Positions 53,863 through 61,935 of a stretch of DNA of 64,000 bases are shown here, in pieces. Each line of letters begins with the position of its first letter. Position 1 is the first letter of the stretch. The position numbers and the translations under genes were made by a program. The stretch spans positions 6,448,001-6,512,000 of the forward strand of contig OZ245769.1 of NCBI GenBank assembly GCA_965227745.1, in the 5' to 3' direction. This stretch comes from GAS368 sp965227745 (lineage in GTDB: Bacteria > Verrucomicrobiota > Verrucomicrobiia > Opitutales > Opitutaceae). The notes beneath the pieces are model-generated. The model was given only the letters and a program-made list of their open reading frames with translations, was not told the origin of the DNA and made no database searches.

Positions 53863-54525
53863 CGGAGGGGCGCTTTTTAAGCGCCCCCGCTATGGCCTGC
53901 GAATCGCCCTATACCGCCCGTCTGAAATTACCGCCAAGCGATCTCGACGGTCCAACGCTCTCTCACCTCGTAACCCTCGCCGCTTAAAAAGCGCCGCTCC
54001 GCGCCAACTGCGCTTTGGCAGCGCAAAGCGAATGGTACGAAATGGAGGAGCACAGCGCCCTAACGGAGGGGCGCTTTTTAAGCGCCCCCGCTATCGGCTG
54101 CGAATCGCCCTATACCGCCCGTCTGAAATTACCGCCAAGCGATCTCGACGGTCCCAGCGCTCTCTCCTCTTAACCCCCGCCGCTTAAAAAGCGCTGCTCC
54201 GCGCCGACTGCGCTTTGGCAGCGCAAAGCGAATGATACGAAATGGAGGAGCACACCGCCCTAACGGAGGGGCGCTTTTTAAGCGCCCCCGCTATCGGCTG
54301 CGAATCGCCCTATACCGCCCGTCTGAAAATACCGCCAAGCGATCTCGACGGCCCAACGCTCCCTCACCTCGTAACCCTCGCCGCTTAAAAAGCGCCGCTC
54401 TGCGCCAACTGCGCTTTGGCAGCGCAAAGCGAATGGTACGAAATGGAGGAGCACACCGCCCTAACGGAGGGGCGCTTTGCAAGCGCCCCACTAATCGGCC
54501 ACGATTCGCCCTGCGACATACATCT
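53860..54525. repeat. Tandem array of 200-bp units with REP-like hairpins (three full copies plus one partial)
   Basis: Units start with taacggaggggcgctt at 53860, 54061, 54261 and, truncated and diverged, at 54462 (periods 201, 200, 201). Each full unit has a hairpin ggggcgctt/aagcgcccc near its start, a second with opposite polarity (gccgcttaaaaagcgccgc) about 110 bp on, and a third, tgcgctttggcagcgca. Copies differ at only a few positions. The first unit begins inside the stop codon of the RAYT gene. No open frame in it looks genuine. Confidence 0.93.
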
Positions 54526-54546
54526 ACAGCTAAATCAGCTGCTCCC

Positions 54547-55719
54547 TTACTTCACCTTCCCGCTCTCATTCCAATAAATCACGACATTCTTCGTCGCGCG
54601 CCCGGCCGCGATGACGTCGAGTCGGCCATCACCATCGAGGTCCGCGAGCTTCAAATCTTCGCACGCCATCTGGTTGTCGTCGATGAGCGTATTGAGCTTC
54701 CACTCTTTGCCGGTCGCATCCTCCGCGGCGTAAAGCTTGATGCCAACTTTCTCGCCGGGCTTCCCTGAGCCGCGCCAGCCGGCGATGATCTGGTCGACGC
54801 CGGTTCCGAGCAGATCACCCGCTGCGAGGGCGTGGCCTTGAATAAGAGATTCGTCGAGGACGGTCCGGTTGAAGCCACCGCCCTTTTGCACAATGTAAGC
54901 GACGAGCTTGTTGCCGTGCATCGGTTCGATCGTAGAGTAAAAAAGATTCCTCTCGCCCAGACTGCCGACGCGTACTTCGCCGGTCGGTTCGCTGAGAGAA
55001 AGTTGCACTACTGTAGGTGCGTCACTGGCCGACGATACGATGCGAATTCCTTCTTTGGTGGCGACTACTGCAAGGGGAATGGCGCGCAGCGGCGCGACGT
55101 CGAAATTATGCGTCGCGTGAAGACCCGCCTCCGCACCGAAAAGGGTCACTGGTTTGCTGTCCTCTTTCCAAGGCCAAGGGTAGCCGAGAAACCGCACGCC
55201 TTCGCCTTCGTTGTTTTTATTTCCCCGGCCGTGCAGTGGCAGGACGGCCAGGATATTATTTTTCTTCGAGTCTTTCATCCACTGCATCCGATGCGTCGTC
55301 GGCTCATGCGGCAGCTTGATCGCCTTCCATCGCTGCGTGCGGTCCGCCGGCGCTTCGAGGAAAAACACCGCGCCGCTGCCCACCGTGTCGTTGGGATTCC
55401 ACTCCGCGCCCACGGCCACCTCGCACTTGCCGTCACCGTCGAGATCGCGTGCGGCGATGCACACGTTGTCCTTCGGCGTGAGATTTTCCGCCATCACGAA
55501 TTTCTCCCAGGTCGGATTGCGGTACCACACGATCTGCTTCGCATCGGCGAGCAGGATGTCGTCCTTGCCATCGCCATCGACATCCGCAATCGCGAGCCCA
55601 TACCCGATCTGAATCTTCGCATCGATGGTCTGTGGACGCACTTTCAACGCGGGCGTCGCGCTCCACAGCGGAGCAGCCAAAGCCAAACTCAAAACGAGAC
55701 CGATGGGTAGGATTCTCAT
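54547..55719 (-). CDS. Secreted FG-GAP/VCBS repeat protein
   Basis: A 389-residue exported protein with a signal peptide (RILPIGLVLSLALAAPLWS). It has a series of Ca-binding FG-GAP/VCBS-type repeats with DxDxDG loops: DVDGDGKDDIL, DLDGDGKCEVA and DLDGDGRLDVI, plus degenerate repeats between them. Such proteins form beta propellers. The ATG at 55719 is preferred. Role unknown; no partner is adjacent. Confidence 0.88.
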   Translation of the reverse strand: MRILPIGLVLSLALAAPLWSATPALKVRPQTIDAKIQIGYGLAIADVDGDGKDDILLADAKQIVWYRNPTWEKFVMAENLTPKDNVCIAARDLDGDGKCEVAVGAEWNPNDTVGSGAVFFLEAPADRTQRWKAIKLPHEPTTHRMQWMKDSKKNNILAVLPLHGRGNKNNEGEGVRFLGYPWPWKEDSKPVTLFGAEAGLHATHNFDVAPLRAIPLAVVATKEGIRIVSSASDAPTVVQLSLSEPTGEVRVGSLGERNLFYSTIEPMHGNKLVAYIVQKGGGFNRTVLDESLIQGHALAAGDLLGTGVDQIIAGWRGSGKPGEKVGIKLYAAEDATGKEWKLNTLIDDNQMACEDLKLADLDGDGRLDVIAAGRATKNVVIYWNESGKVK

Positions 55720-55818
55720 GGCGTGAAGGGGGGGGTATTGGAGTTCAGCACGTCCCGCTGGCGCCGCCAAGGTCCAAACCTCCCCACCGGCCCTATCGAT
55801 AAACTAATTTGGGTTCGT

Positions 55819-55843
55819 CTCCGTTCTCTCCGTTTCCTCCGGT
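55819..55843. repeat. Dispersed intergenic repeat, ctccgttctctccgtttcct type
   Basis: Pyrimidine-rich, oligo-periodic stretch in the 253-bp gap between the MetE-like and FG-GAP genes; similar in style to the other short repeats. Confidence 0.5.
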
Positions 55844-55912
55844 AAAATCAGTTCAGTCCACACGCACCTACTGACGACTCCCGAAGCGCCCTCAAGCTAC
55901 GCGCATTTTCCG

Positions 55913-55945
55913 AATCCGTGTTCATCTGTGTCCATCTGTGGTTAA
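55913..55945. repeat. Dispersed intergenic repeat, gtgttcatctgtgtccatct type
   Basis: A 33-nt stretch of alternating 'catctgtg' units. On the minus strand it would encode NHRWTQMNTD, a word found as repeated hypothetical translation in environmental genomes (from memory). Confidence 0.8.
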
Positions 55946-55972
55946 GTTTTTCTTTACCTCGTTTCGTCTCGA

Positions 55973-57004
55973 TTAAGTCCGCCCCAGATACAAATCCCGC
56001 CCGCGTACGAGGGCCTCGATCTTTCGATCCGCCACGGAGCGCTTCAGCATCCAGAAACCGCAGTCGGGGTGCACCCAGCGCAGGCGGCCGGGGCCGACTT
56101 TCTTTTCGACGGCTTCGATGCGCGCGGCGACTTCGTCTGCGGTCTCGATGTGGTTCACCTTGATGTCGATCACGCCCACGCCGAGGGTGATTTTCTTGTC
56201 GATGTGCTTGAGGGCATCGAGGTCCGATTTCGGGCGGTGCGCGAGCTCGAGCACGAGATGATCGGTGTGCAGCGCATTCAGAAAACTCAGCAGCTTCTGC
56301 CAGTTGCCCTTTTGGATCGTCTGCCCGCCGTAGTTGCCGAAACAGAAGTGCACGGCGCGCTCTGTGTTCTTGTCGATCGCATCGAGCACGAGATTCATCG
56401 CGGCCGCCGCGAGCGGACCGTCCGCAGGATTGCCGGGGATGTTGGCCTCGTCGACTTGCAGGCACGCCGCGGGCAGGCCCGGCATCTGCGCCGCGAGCAC
56501 TTCGCCGAGCGCCATCGTGAGCGCCGAGAAATCGCGGTAGTGGTGATCGAGCAGCGTGCGCGCGAGCATGTACGGGCTCGTGACCGTAAACTTAAAAGCC
56601 CCGCCGGCCACCGCCGCCGCGCGCTGGCAATCCGCGAGGAGATTCAGCGAGCCCTCGCCGAGCGCGCCGGTGACGACGCCCGCCGGCTTGCGGCGAAAAC
56701 CCATCGGATGATGCCGCGAAAACTCCTCTGTGATCGAGCGCCCCACGACCGACGAAATCCCCGCCATCGGGCGGATGAAATACTCGATCATGCCGTTCGT
56801 GTCCGGGTGATTGACGTCGAAGCGGTACAGCTCGCCGTCCGTCGGCAGATCGATGCCCGCCTGCCGCTGGATGTCGAAAACGACGCGCGTCGCGTCGATC
56901 ACCGCTTGCTCACTCGGCAGGGCCGCGAGCCAATCCGGCACGGGATACGAGCCGACGGTCGTGGTGAGAATACGCGGAGACTTAGGCAGCTTGGGGTTGG
57001 GCAT
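55973..57004 (-). CDS. Short MetE-like cobalamin-independent methionine synthase family protein
   Basis: A 343-residue protein matching only the catalytic C-terminal half of MetE. The zinc ligands are conserved: H219 and C221 in VHFCFGN, E253 in LVLELAH and C315 in HPDCGFW. It lacks the N-terminal half of the two-domain enzyme, as in archaeal MetE-like and other thiol-methyl transferases. The methyl donor may be a cobalamin protein or another methylated compound rather than triglutamyl folate. The partner is unknown; the neighbours are unrelated. Confidence 0.85.
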   Translation of the reverse strand: MPNPKLPKSPRILTTTVGSYPVPDWLAALPSEQAVIDATRVVFDIQRQAGIDLPTDGELYRFDVNHPDTNGMIEYFIRPMAGISSVVGRSITEEFSRHHPMGFRRKPAGVVTGALGEGSLNLLADCQRAAAVAGGAFKFTVTSPYMLARTLLDHHYRDFSALTMALGEVLAAQMPGLPAACLQVDEANIPGNPADGPLAAAAMNLVLDAIDKNTERAVHFCFGNYGGQTIQKGNWQKLLSFLNALHTDHLVLELAHRPKSDLDALKHIDKKITLGVGVIDIKVNHIETADEVAARIEAVEKKVGPGRLRWVHPDCGFWMLKRSVADRKIEALVRGRDLYLGRT

Positions 57005-57124
57005 GCCCGCGAGTTGAACGCGCCCGCCGAAAAAATGAAAGACCGAAGCGGACGCTTCACGTCATCGCACGACTCGCGCTCCCATTCGGCGTGAGCTCCG
57101 GGTAGTAGCGATCCGCGGTTTTAA

Positions 57125-57165
57125 GGGAGCGGCGGTTGCAACGGAGCGGCGGTTTCCAACCGCCG
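57125..57165. repeat. REP palindromes (one partial, one complete)
   Basis: A half copy (57125-57142) precedes a complete one with arms cggcggtt/aaccgccg and loop tcc (57147-57165). The sequence ggagcggcggtt matches the REP at 53178-53202 upstream of the RAYT gene. The rest of the 267-bp gap (57005-57271) holds nothing recognisable. Confidence 0.85.
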
Positions 57166-57271
57166 TGGGCTCCCGCGCGAAGTCCCTCACAATTCTCCGA
57201 GGGCCCCCAAGGGCGATCCGGCAAACTTCCGCTTCTCAGCCGCACCGTCCTCTCGCCCGCCACGCATCACC

Positions 57272-57985
57272 TCAACTACCCGGAGGCGTAGCGGTGTTGG
57301 TGGTAGCGGTCGCTGACTGCTGGCCGTTCGGACTGGCCGACTGAGCTTTCTTTGCCGCCTCCTCGTAAGCCTTGCGCTGCGCCATGCCGATTTCGAGCAG
57401 ATCGCTCACGAGCATGCGCGCTTCTTCTTCCTGTCGCGCGACGGTCATGGGCTTGGCGGGCGCGTCCGGAGCGGGGGGAGGCGTCGCGGCGGGAGTCGAC
57501 GCCACTGGCTGGGAGGACGCAGTCGGCTCCACTGCGACTGGTGCGAGCGAAACAGCGTTAAGCGGCGTCGTCACCGGCTGCAGCGTTATGTTCGCTTGCG
57601 TATTGAAGCTAGCCGCCACCGGCGTCGGCGCATTCATCACACCCGTCGCCTTGCGCAGCGTGAGCGTCTTCTGGATCTCGCCCGACTTCACCACGACTTG
57701 GTCGCGGCGCGGGTCGTAGGCGAGCACGCTGAGATTGCCTTCCGAGCCGCCCACGGCGACCCAGCGGCTCTTCTTGGTGCCCTTGTCGAAAATATTGACG
57801 TACGTCTTGTCGACCATCGCGTTCACCCCGGCGAACTCAAGGTTCTCATTCGGACCCGCGCTGGCCGCCGTGGCGGCGGGCGCGAGAAAGGGCGACGTGG
57901 AATTCGACTGCGCGAAAACTCCACCCGCCGACCCGAGGGTGAGCGTGGCGAGGATGAGGCCGAGGGGGCGCAAATTCGCTGGCAT
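57272..57985 (-). CDS. Secreted hypothetical protein with Pro/Ala linker
   Basis: A 237-residue protein with a signal peptide (LGLILATLTLGSAGGVFAQ). A compact domain (about 45-115) with LEFAGVNAMVDKTYVNIF and WVAVGGSEGNLSVLAYD resembles small beta domains of secretion-system or pilus-assembly proteins (GspC/PilP-like); this is a weak guess. A low-complexity Pro/Ala/Thr region (about 120-180), a short helix (EEEARMLVSDLLEIGMAQR) and a Gln/Ser/Thr tail follow. No operon. Confidence 0.7.
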   Translation of the reverse strand: MPANLRPLGLILATLTLGSAGGVFAQSNSTSPFLAPAATAASAGPNENLEFAGVNAMVDKTYVNIFDKGTKKSRWVAVGGSEGNLSVLAYDPRRDQVVVKSGEIQKTLTLRKATGVMNAPTPVAASFNTQANITLQPVTTPLNAVSLAPVAVEPTASSQPVASTPAATPPPAPDAPAKPMTVARQEEEARMLVSDLLEIGMAQRKAYEEAAKKAQSASPNGQQSATATTNTATPPGS

Positions 57986-58081
57986 GTACTATGAGACGAT
58001 TATCGCTTCGCAAAGATACGTCAAACTCCGGGTAAACCAAGGCGGAGGGTACTTATTCGCGCGCCCATCCGCCCCTCGGCC

Positions 58082-58876
58082 TTATTTCCGCGCCACGAGC
58101 AGGAGCGCGCTGCCGTGGACATTTGGGTGCTGCTCGGTGCGGAAGTCCTTGAAGCCGAAGTGCTCCAGCGCCGCGATGATCTCCTTCTTCTCCATCCAGT
58201 AGCTGTAGACATCGCCACCCCCGCAGAAGCCCTTCCAGTCCAGCGACGGCCCGTAGTTGAAGCGATGCACGGTGTGTTTGAAGCCGGCGTGCTCCATCGG
58301 GACCTCTTCGGAAAACTTCGCGCCCGGCACCGGGTTCTGCGCCACAAACTCCGCGTCGTAAAACACCGTCCAAAGAAAAATCGCATCGCTGCGCCGCGCC
58401 AGCAACTCTAGCAACTCGACAGGATTCGTGAGGTGATAGAGCAGCCCCGAGGCCACCGCGATGTCGTGCTTCTTCTCGACCGCGCGGAGATGCGCGAGAC
58501 AATCGCCGAGGAGAAACCGCACGCGATTGCTCATGCGAAAGGTCTCCTTGGCGATCAGGCACTTCAGGTAGGCGCGCGCATTGGCCTCGACCGCCGTGAC
58601 TGCCGCCGCATTGAGCCGGTCGATCAGATAAGTGTGCCCGCCCTCCAGCGGCCCGAGCTCCAGCACGTCGCGGCCCGTGAAACCATTTTCCAGCCCCGTC
58701 TCGATCAAGCGATGGTGCGCCCACGCGATGCGCGGATCGTCGAAGAGCGGTGTCGCGCCGGCCTTCAGGTCCGGCCGGTCCGAGGGCGGCGAGGAAGACC
58801 ACTCGCCCGCGAAGAGATCGAGGGCGTTTTGGTCGGAGGGTACGCTGCCAAAGAAGTGCTTGAAGTCGGTCGACAT
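58082..58876 (-). CDS. Class I SAM-dependent methyltransferase
   Basis: A 264-residue protein with DVLELGPLEGGHTYLIDRL, VTAVEANARAYLKCL and VASGLLYHLTNPVELLELL, resembling the DUF1698/CmoB-like methyltransferase fold. Gly-rich FCGGGDVYSYWMEKKEII follows. The ATG at 58876 is preferred over 58903. It is isolated by intergenic repeats on both sides. Substrate unknown. Confidence 0.85.
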   Translation of the reverse strand: MSTDFKHFFGSVPSDQNALDLFAGEWSSSPPSDRPDLKAGATPLFDDPRIAWAHHRLIETGLENGFTGRDVLELGPLEGGHTYLIDRLNAAAVTAVEANARAYLKCLIAKETFRMSNRVRFLLGDCLAHLRAVEKKHDIAVASGLLYHLTNPVELLELLARRSDAIFLWTVFYDAEFVAQNPVPGAKFSEEVPMEHAGFKHTVHRFNYGPSLDWKGFCGGGDVYSYWMEKKEIIAALEHFGFKDFRTEQHPNVHGSALLLVARK

Positions 58877-58981
58877 GATGCGGAAAGCAGCCCCACGAAA
58901 CACACGCCGCCCGCGAAAGGAATGCAGAAATCACGGCCGCCTAAAATCGTGGCTTCACCGCGCTTCTAGAAAACCGCTGAA

Positions 58982-59014
58982 TTGAACCACGAAGGACACG
59001 AAGAGCCGCGAAGG
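58982..59014. repeat. Dispersed intergenic repeat, ttgaaccacgaaggacacga type
   Basis: Oligo-periodic stretch of 33 nt (cacgaaggacacgaag...), of the same class as 44083 and 59194. Confidence 0.75.
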
Positions 59015-59060
59015 TCTGTTCGTACTATCGCGCTTTATGGCGCTTGCTGGAAATGATGCC

Positions 59061-59149
59061 TTGAACCGGAAGACCGGGAAGGACGGGAAGAAGAGGAAAC
59101 GGCAAAGTCCCAGGCCATCGCTTCCCGTTCTTCCCAGCCTTCATGTTCA
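59061..59149. repeat. Imperfect 30-bp inverted repeat
   Basis: Left arm 59061-59090 (ttgaaccggaagaccgggaa...) and right arm 59120-59149 (cttcccgttcttcccagcct...) are inverted copies with about five differences. The arms hold ggaagg-type units and could fold into a hairpin on the RNA. Confidence 0.75.
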
Positions 59150-59193
59150 ATTCTTTGGCGGCGCAAATCGCCGCCCGCCCGAAAATGACCCCA

Positions 59194-59228
59194 CGCCTTC
59201 GCGCTTCTTCGCGTCCATCGCGGTTAAA
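59194..59228. repeat. Dispersed intergenic repeat, inverted relative of 44083
   Basis: cgccttcgcgcttcttcgcg... ends in gcggttaaa. Read on the other strand it starts tttaaccgcgatggacgcga, matching the repeat at 44083 with a few differences. Confidence 0.75.
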
Positions 59229-59267
59229 AATTTGCGTTCGTGGTCTGTGGTTAGCGGTCCTTTTCGC

Positions 59268-61088
59268 TCAGGGAATCTCGTAAATCTCGATCAGCGCATT
59301 TCCCACCGGGGAGGTGGAGCCGCCATTGTCGAGTCCCGTGGCCTGCGCCGTGTAGCTGCCGGGCGCGAGCGTCACGAGCATCGCGGGCTCCTGGCGATCC
59401 GAGAACGTAAACGCCCCGACCTGGGTAAACGCCGCCTTCAGCGCCGGCTGCGAGGTGAGCGGCGAATCCCAATCGTCTTTTTCGCGGATGAGCGTGCTGC
59501 CCGTGAAGAGCTTGAGGAAGGGATCGTCGAGGGTGCCGGTGACCCCGAAGCTTTGCAGCGTATCGCCCGCCACGCGGATGAGGTAAGTGCGCGGGCCCGG
59601 CCCCTGCACCACGAAGCCCGCGATCAGCGTATCGGCGCCCGTGCTCACGTAGCCCCGAGTCGAGAGATTGGCGAGGCGGCTGGCGGTGTCGCGTACTTCG
59701 TCGGCGTCGTAGGCTTCGATCAGCACCGTGCCCGTCGCCCCGGACGGGCTGGCCGTGCTCATGGTGTAGCTGCCGGGCGCGAGCGAAGTGAGGATCACCG
59801 CATCGCGCGAGCCGGCGGCGAGGGCAAACGCCCCCACGCGGGGCGACACCGTTTTGATGTCGGTGGCATTGGTCGATTGATCCCAGATCGCCGCGCTGGT
59901 GGCGATCGTCGCGCCGGTGGACTGGATCTTTAGGACGAGTTGCGGATCCGCCAAGGTGCCGCTGACGCCGAAGCCGGCGAGGCCCGGGCCGGCGGCGCGA
60001 AGCAGCACGGATTTATTGCGCGTACCGGTGACGACAAAGCCCACCGTCATCACCCGCGCGCTGTTTCCGCCGATGCCGCGCGTAGAGAGATTGGCGAGTT
60101 GCGTGCTCGGTGCGACGGTCGCCGGAGACGTGGTGAGCGTGACGGTGTTACTCGTCACCGTACTATCCGGCGTGATGGCGACGAAGTAGTAACTGCCCGC
60201 ATCCTCGGCCTGCACGGAGCCAAAGTTCAGGCTGCCTGGCTTGATGAGCGTGAACAGCGGCTCGTAATCGGTCGCGCCTGCCGCCTTGAAATACCAGTGG
60301 TAGCTATGGAAATCGTCGGCCGCGGGCGGGTCCTGCCCGTCGACGCTAATCGTGAATTTAGCCGCGCCGCTCACCCCTGCGGTCTGGTTGGTCGGCTGCG
60401 TGGTGATCGTCGGCTTCGAAAAAGGCGTGCTGTAGTAATAGGTGACCCCCGCGATGTCGTCGGGCTGCAGGGTCTCGATCGTGTTCGTGATCGTGCTGTT
60501 CATGATCGCCACCACGTTTTGGCCCGCTTCGTCCGGGTGGGTGAGGCCGATCACGTGGCCGAGTTCATGGAGGATCACGCGGCGGAGATCGATCGCGGTG
60601 CGGAGGGTGCCACGGTAGGAATTCCACGAACGGGTCTTGTTCACGATGAGGTCGGCCTCGTCGGAGCGAATGGTCTGGTCGCCCTGGTCGACGAGCGTCA
60701 CGGCCAGCGTGCGACTGTCGAAGGCATCGCCATAGATCGTGGTGGAGAAAAACACTTGATTGATCCCGTCGCCGTACTTCATCCCCGAGGTCGCGGTGCT
60801 CGTCGTCGAGGTCATTTGGGAGCGCGACATCTTCGCGTTCCACTCGGCGATGGCGGATTGTGCGACGCTATTCCACGAGGTGGAACCGTCGCTCAACGGA
60901 AACGTCACCGCCGTGGCCGTGGCGTCGAGCTGGAGGCGCATCGGGATATTGCCCGAGGGCCAGGTGGAGCCGAGAAAATCGTAGGCCCGGGCCGTCGAGG
61001 CCAAGCTGACGAGGATGAGCACCACCGCGGCAAAACCGAGGCCGCGTGCGCCAAGCGAGGTAACACGAAAACCGGAAAAGAGGCTCAT
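59268..61088 (-). CDS. Secreted matrixin-type metalloprotease with Ig-like and LANLSTRG repeat domains
   Basis: A 606-residue exported protein: signal peptide (about 15-35), then a matrixin-like catalytic domain (about 36-220) with the zinc motif HELGHVIGLTH (H174, E175, H178, H184) and Met-turn AIMNST. Next come an Ig-like domain (about 226-315) and two about 120-residue repeats, each starting LANLSTRG and containing FGVSGTLADP / FGVTGTLDDP and LAPGSYT. The latter repeats look like a family common in Verrucomicrobia surface proteins. The stop of the preceding gene does not affect it: the small gene at 61085 lies upstream and overlaps by ATGA, so the two are co-translated. Confidence 0.9.
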   Translation of the reverse strand: MSLFSGFRVTSLGARGLGFAAVVLILVSLASTARAYDFLGSTWPSGNIPMRLQLDATATAVTFPLSDGSTSWNSVAQSAIAEWNAKMSRSQMTSTTSTATSGMKYGDGINQVFFSTTIYGDAFDSRTLAVTLVDQGDQTIRSDEADLIVNKTRSWNSYRGTLRTAIDLRRVILHELGHVIGLTHPDEAGQNVVAIMNSTITNTIETLQPDDIAGVTYYYSTPFSKPTITTQPTNQTAGVSGAAKFTISVDGQDPPAADDFHSYHWYFKAAGATDYEPLFTLIKPGSLNFGSVQAEDAGSYYFVAITPDSTVTSNTVTLTTSPATVAPSTQLANLSTRGIGGNSARVMTVGFVVTGTRNKSVLLRAAGPGLAGFGVSGTLADPQLVLKIQSTGATIATSAAIWDQSTNATDIKTVSPRVGAFALAAGSRDAVILTSLAPGSYTMSTASPSGATGTVLIEAYDADEVRDTASRLANLSTRGYVSTGADTLIAGFVVQGPGPRTYLIRVAGDTLQSFGVTGTLDDPFLKLFTGSTLIREKDDWDSPLTSQPALKAAFTQVGAFTFSDRQEPAMLVTLAPGSYTAQATGLDNGGSTSPVGNALIEIYEIP

Positions 61089-61717
61089 GGCTTTTGCTGG
61101 GAGGAGTCGCCGCGGCCGAGGGCGTCCGTGATTTGAGATTCAAAGGCCGAGAGCGACAGCGCATCGGCGGTGGAGGTCACGCGGGCGACAATCGCGGTGC
61201 CTTCGAGCGAAAGAGGGATTTGGTCGACCGAGGTGAGCGGCACATTGTTCTCGCGCATCACGTACTCGCGCTGCGTCGCCGCCTCCGTCACCACATGATA
61301 GCGGCCATAGCCCATCCCGATGAGCGGGCAGATCACGCGACCGTTGTTGGCGAAGAAAACGATCTGCCGCTGTCCAATCTCGAAGCGCGGCATGCCCACC
61401 ACCTTGAGGTTACGCTTGCCCACGGTGCCGCCGAGAAACGACAGCGTGACCGTCTCGCCGGGCGAGCCCTTGAGCGCGCGCTCGACCGAGAACGTCACGA
61501 GCGTCCGCACGCCCTTGCCGTCCGCCGAATCAAACTCCTCGCTGTGCACTGAAATCACCGAGCCGCGCAAGACGGTGTCCGCCTCGGCGACCAGTTCCGT
61601 AAACGTCGGCGGGATGACCGAGGTTGCTCGGCTCACCGGTGCAATTAGCAATGCGGCGACCGCCACGAAGAGCGAGGTCAGCCGCACGCGCGCAAGGCGG
61701 GTGGGAAAGATGATCAT
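61085..61717 (-). CDS. Secreted hypothetical protein coupled to the matrixin protease
   Basis: A 210-residue protein with a signal peptide (RLTSLFVAVAALLIAPVSRAT). Mature segment: VIPPTFTELVAEADTVLRGSVISV, then TLVTFSVERALKGSPGETVTLSFLGGT and GMPRFEIGQRQIVFF, a pattern seen in secreted proteins next to matrixin-like proteases. The start at 61717 is used because the longer frame to 61867 has no hydrophobic start. Its stop overlaps the protease ATG, so it may assist folding, secretion or inhibition of that protease. I do not know its biochemical role. Confidence 0.75.
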   Translation of the reverse strand: MIIFPTRLARVRLTSLFVAVAALLIAPVSRATSVIPPTFTELVAEADTVLRGSVISVHSEEFDSADGKGVRTLVTFSVERALKGSPGETVTLSFLGGTVGKRNLKVVGMPRFEIGQRQIVFFANNGRVICPLIGMGYGRYHVVTEAATQREYVMRENNVPLTSVDQIPLSLEGTAIVARVTSTADALSLSAFESQITDALGRGDSSQQKP

Positions 61718-61935
61718 AACGGTACAGTAACTTCCTGCGAAGAGTGAGACGTGGCGTTTTTCGGGTCGTTCCAAAAAACGCGCGCGAGATTTATGGATCA
61801 GGGATTTAGCTTGTAGATTGATGCTAAAGCCAACCCGAGGGCCACTACAGAATGTACTCTCGGCCAACCGTCAAAAGCCGGCGCACCTTTGACGCTAGCT
61901 TAACGCGCATCGCTGTTTCTACACAGCCATGCGGC

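Larger units (their letters stand above)
58904..59267. other. 364-bp intergenic region with several short repeats, no gene seen
   Basis: It carries three repeat elements described separately (58982, 59061/59120 and 59194) and no credible reading frame. It separates two minus-strand genes. Confidence 0.7.

Noticed and set aside
53860..54525. CRISPR array
   Set aside because: Units are 200 bp and contiguous, with no unique spacers and no cas genes; the hairpins fit REP/BIME structure.
61755..61785. Terminator near gcgtttttcgggtcgttccaa
   Set aside because: gcgttttt/aaaaaacgc can pair, but it lies upstream of the small secreted gene and downstream of nothing in the right orientation within a short distance; no T-run follows the stem.
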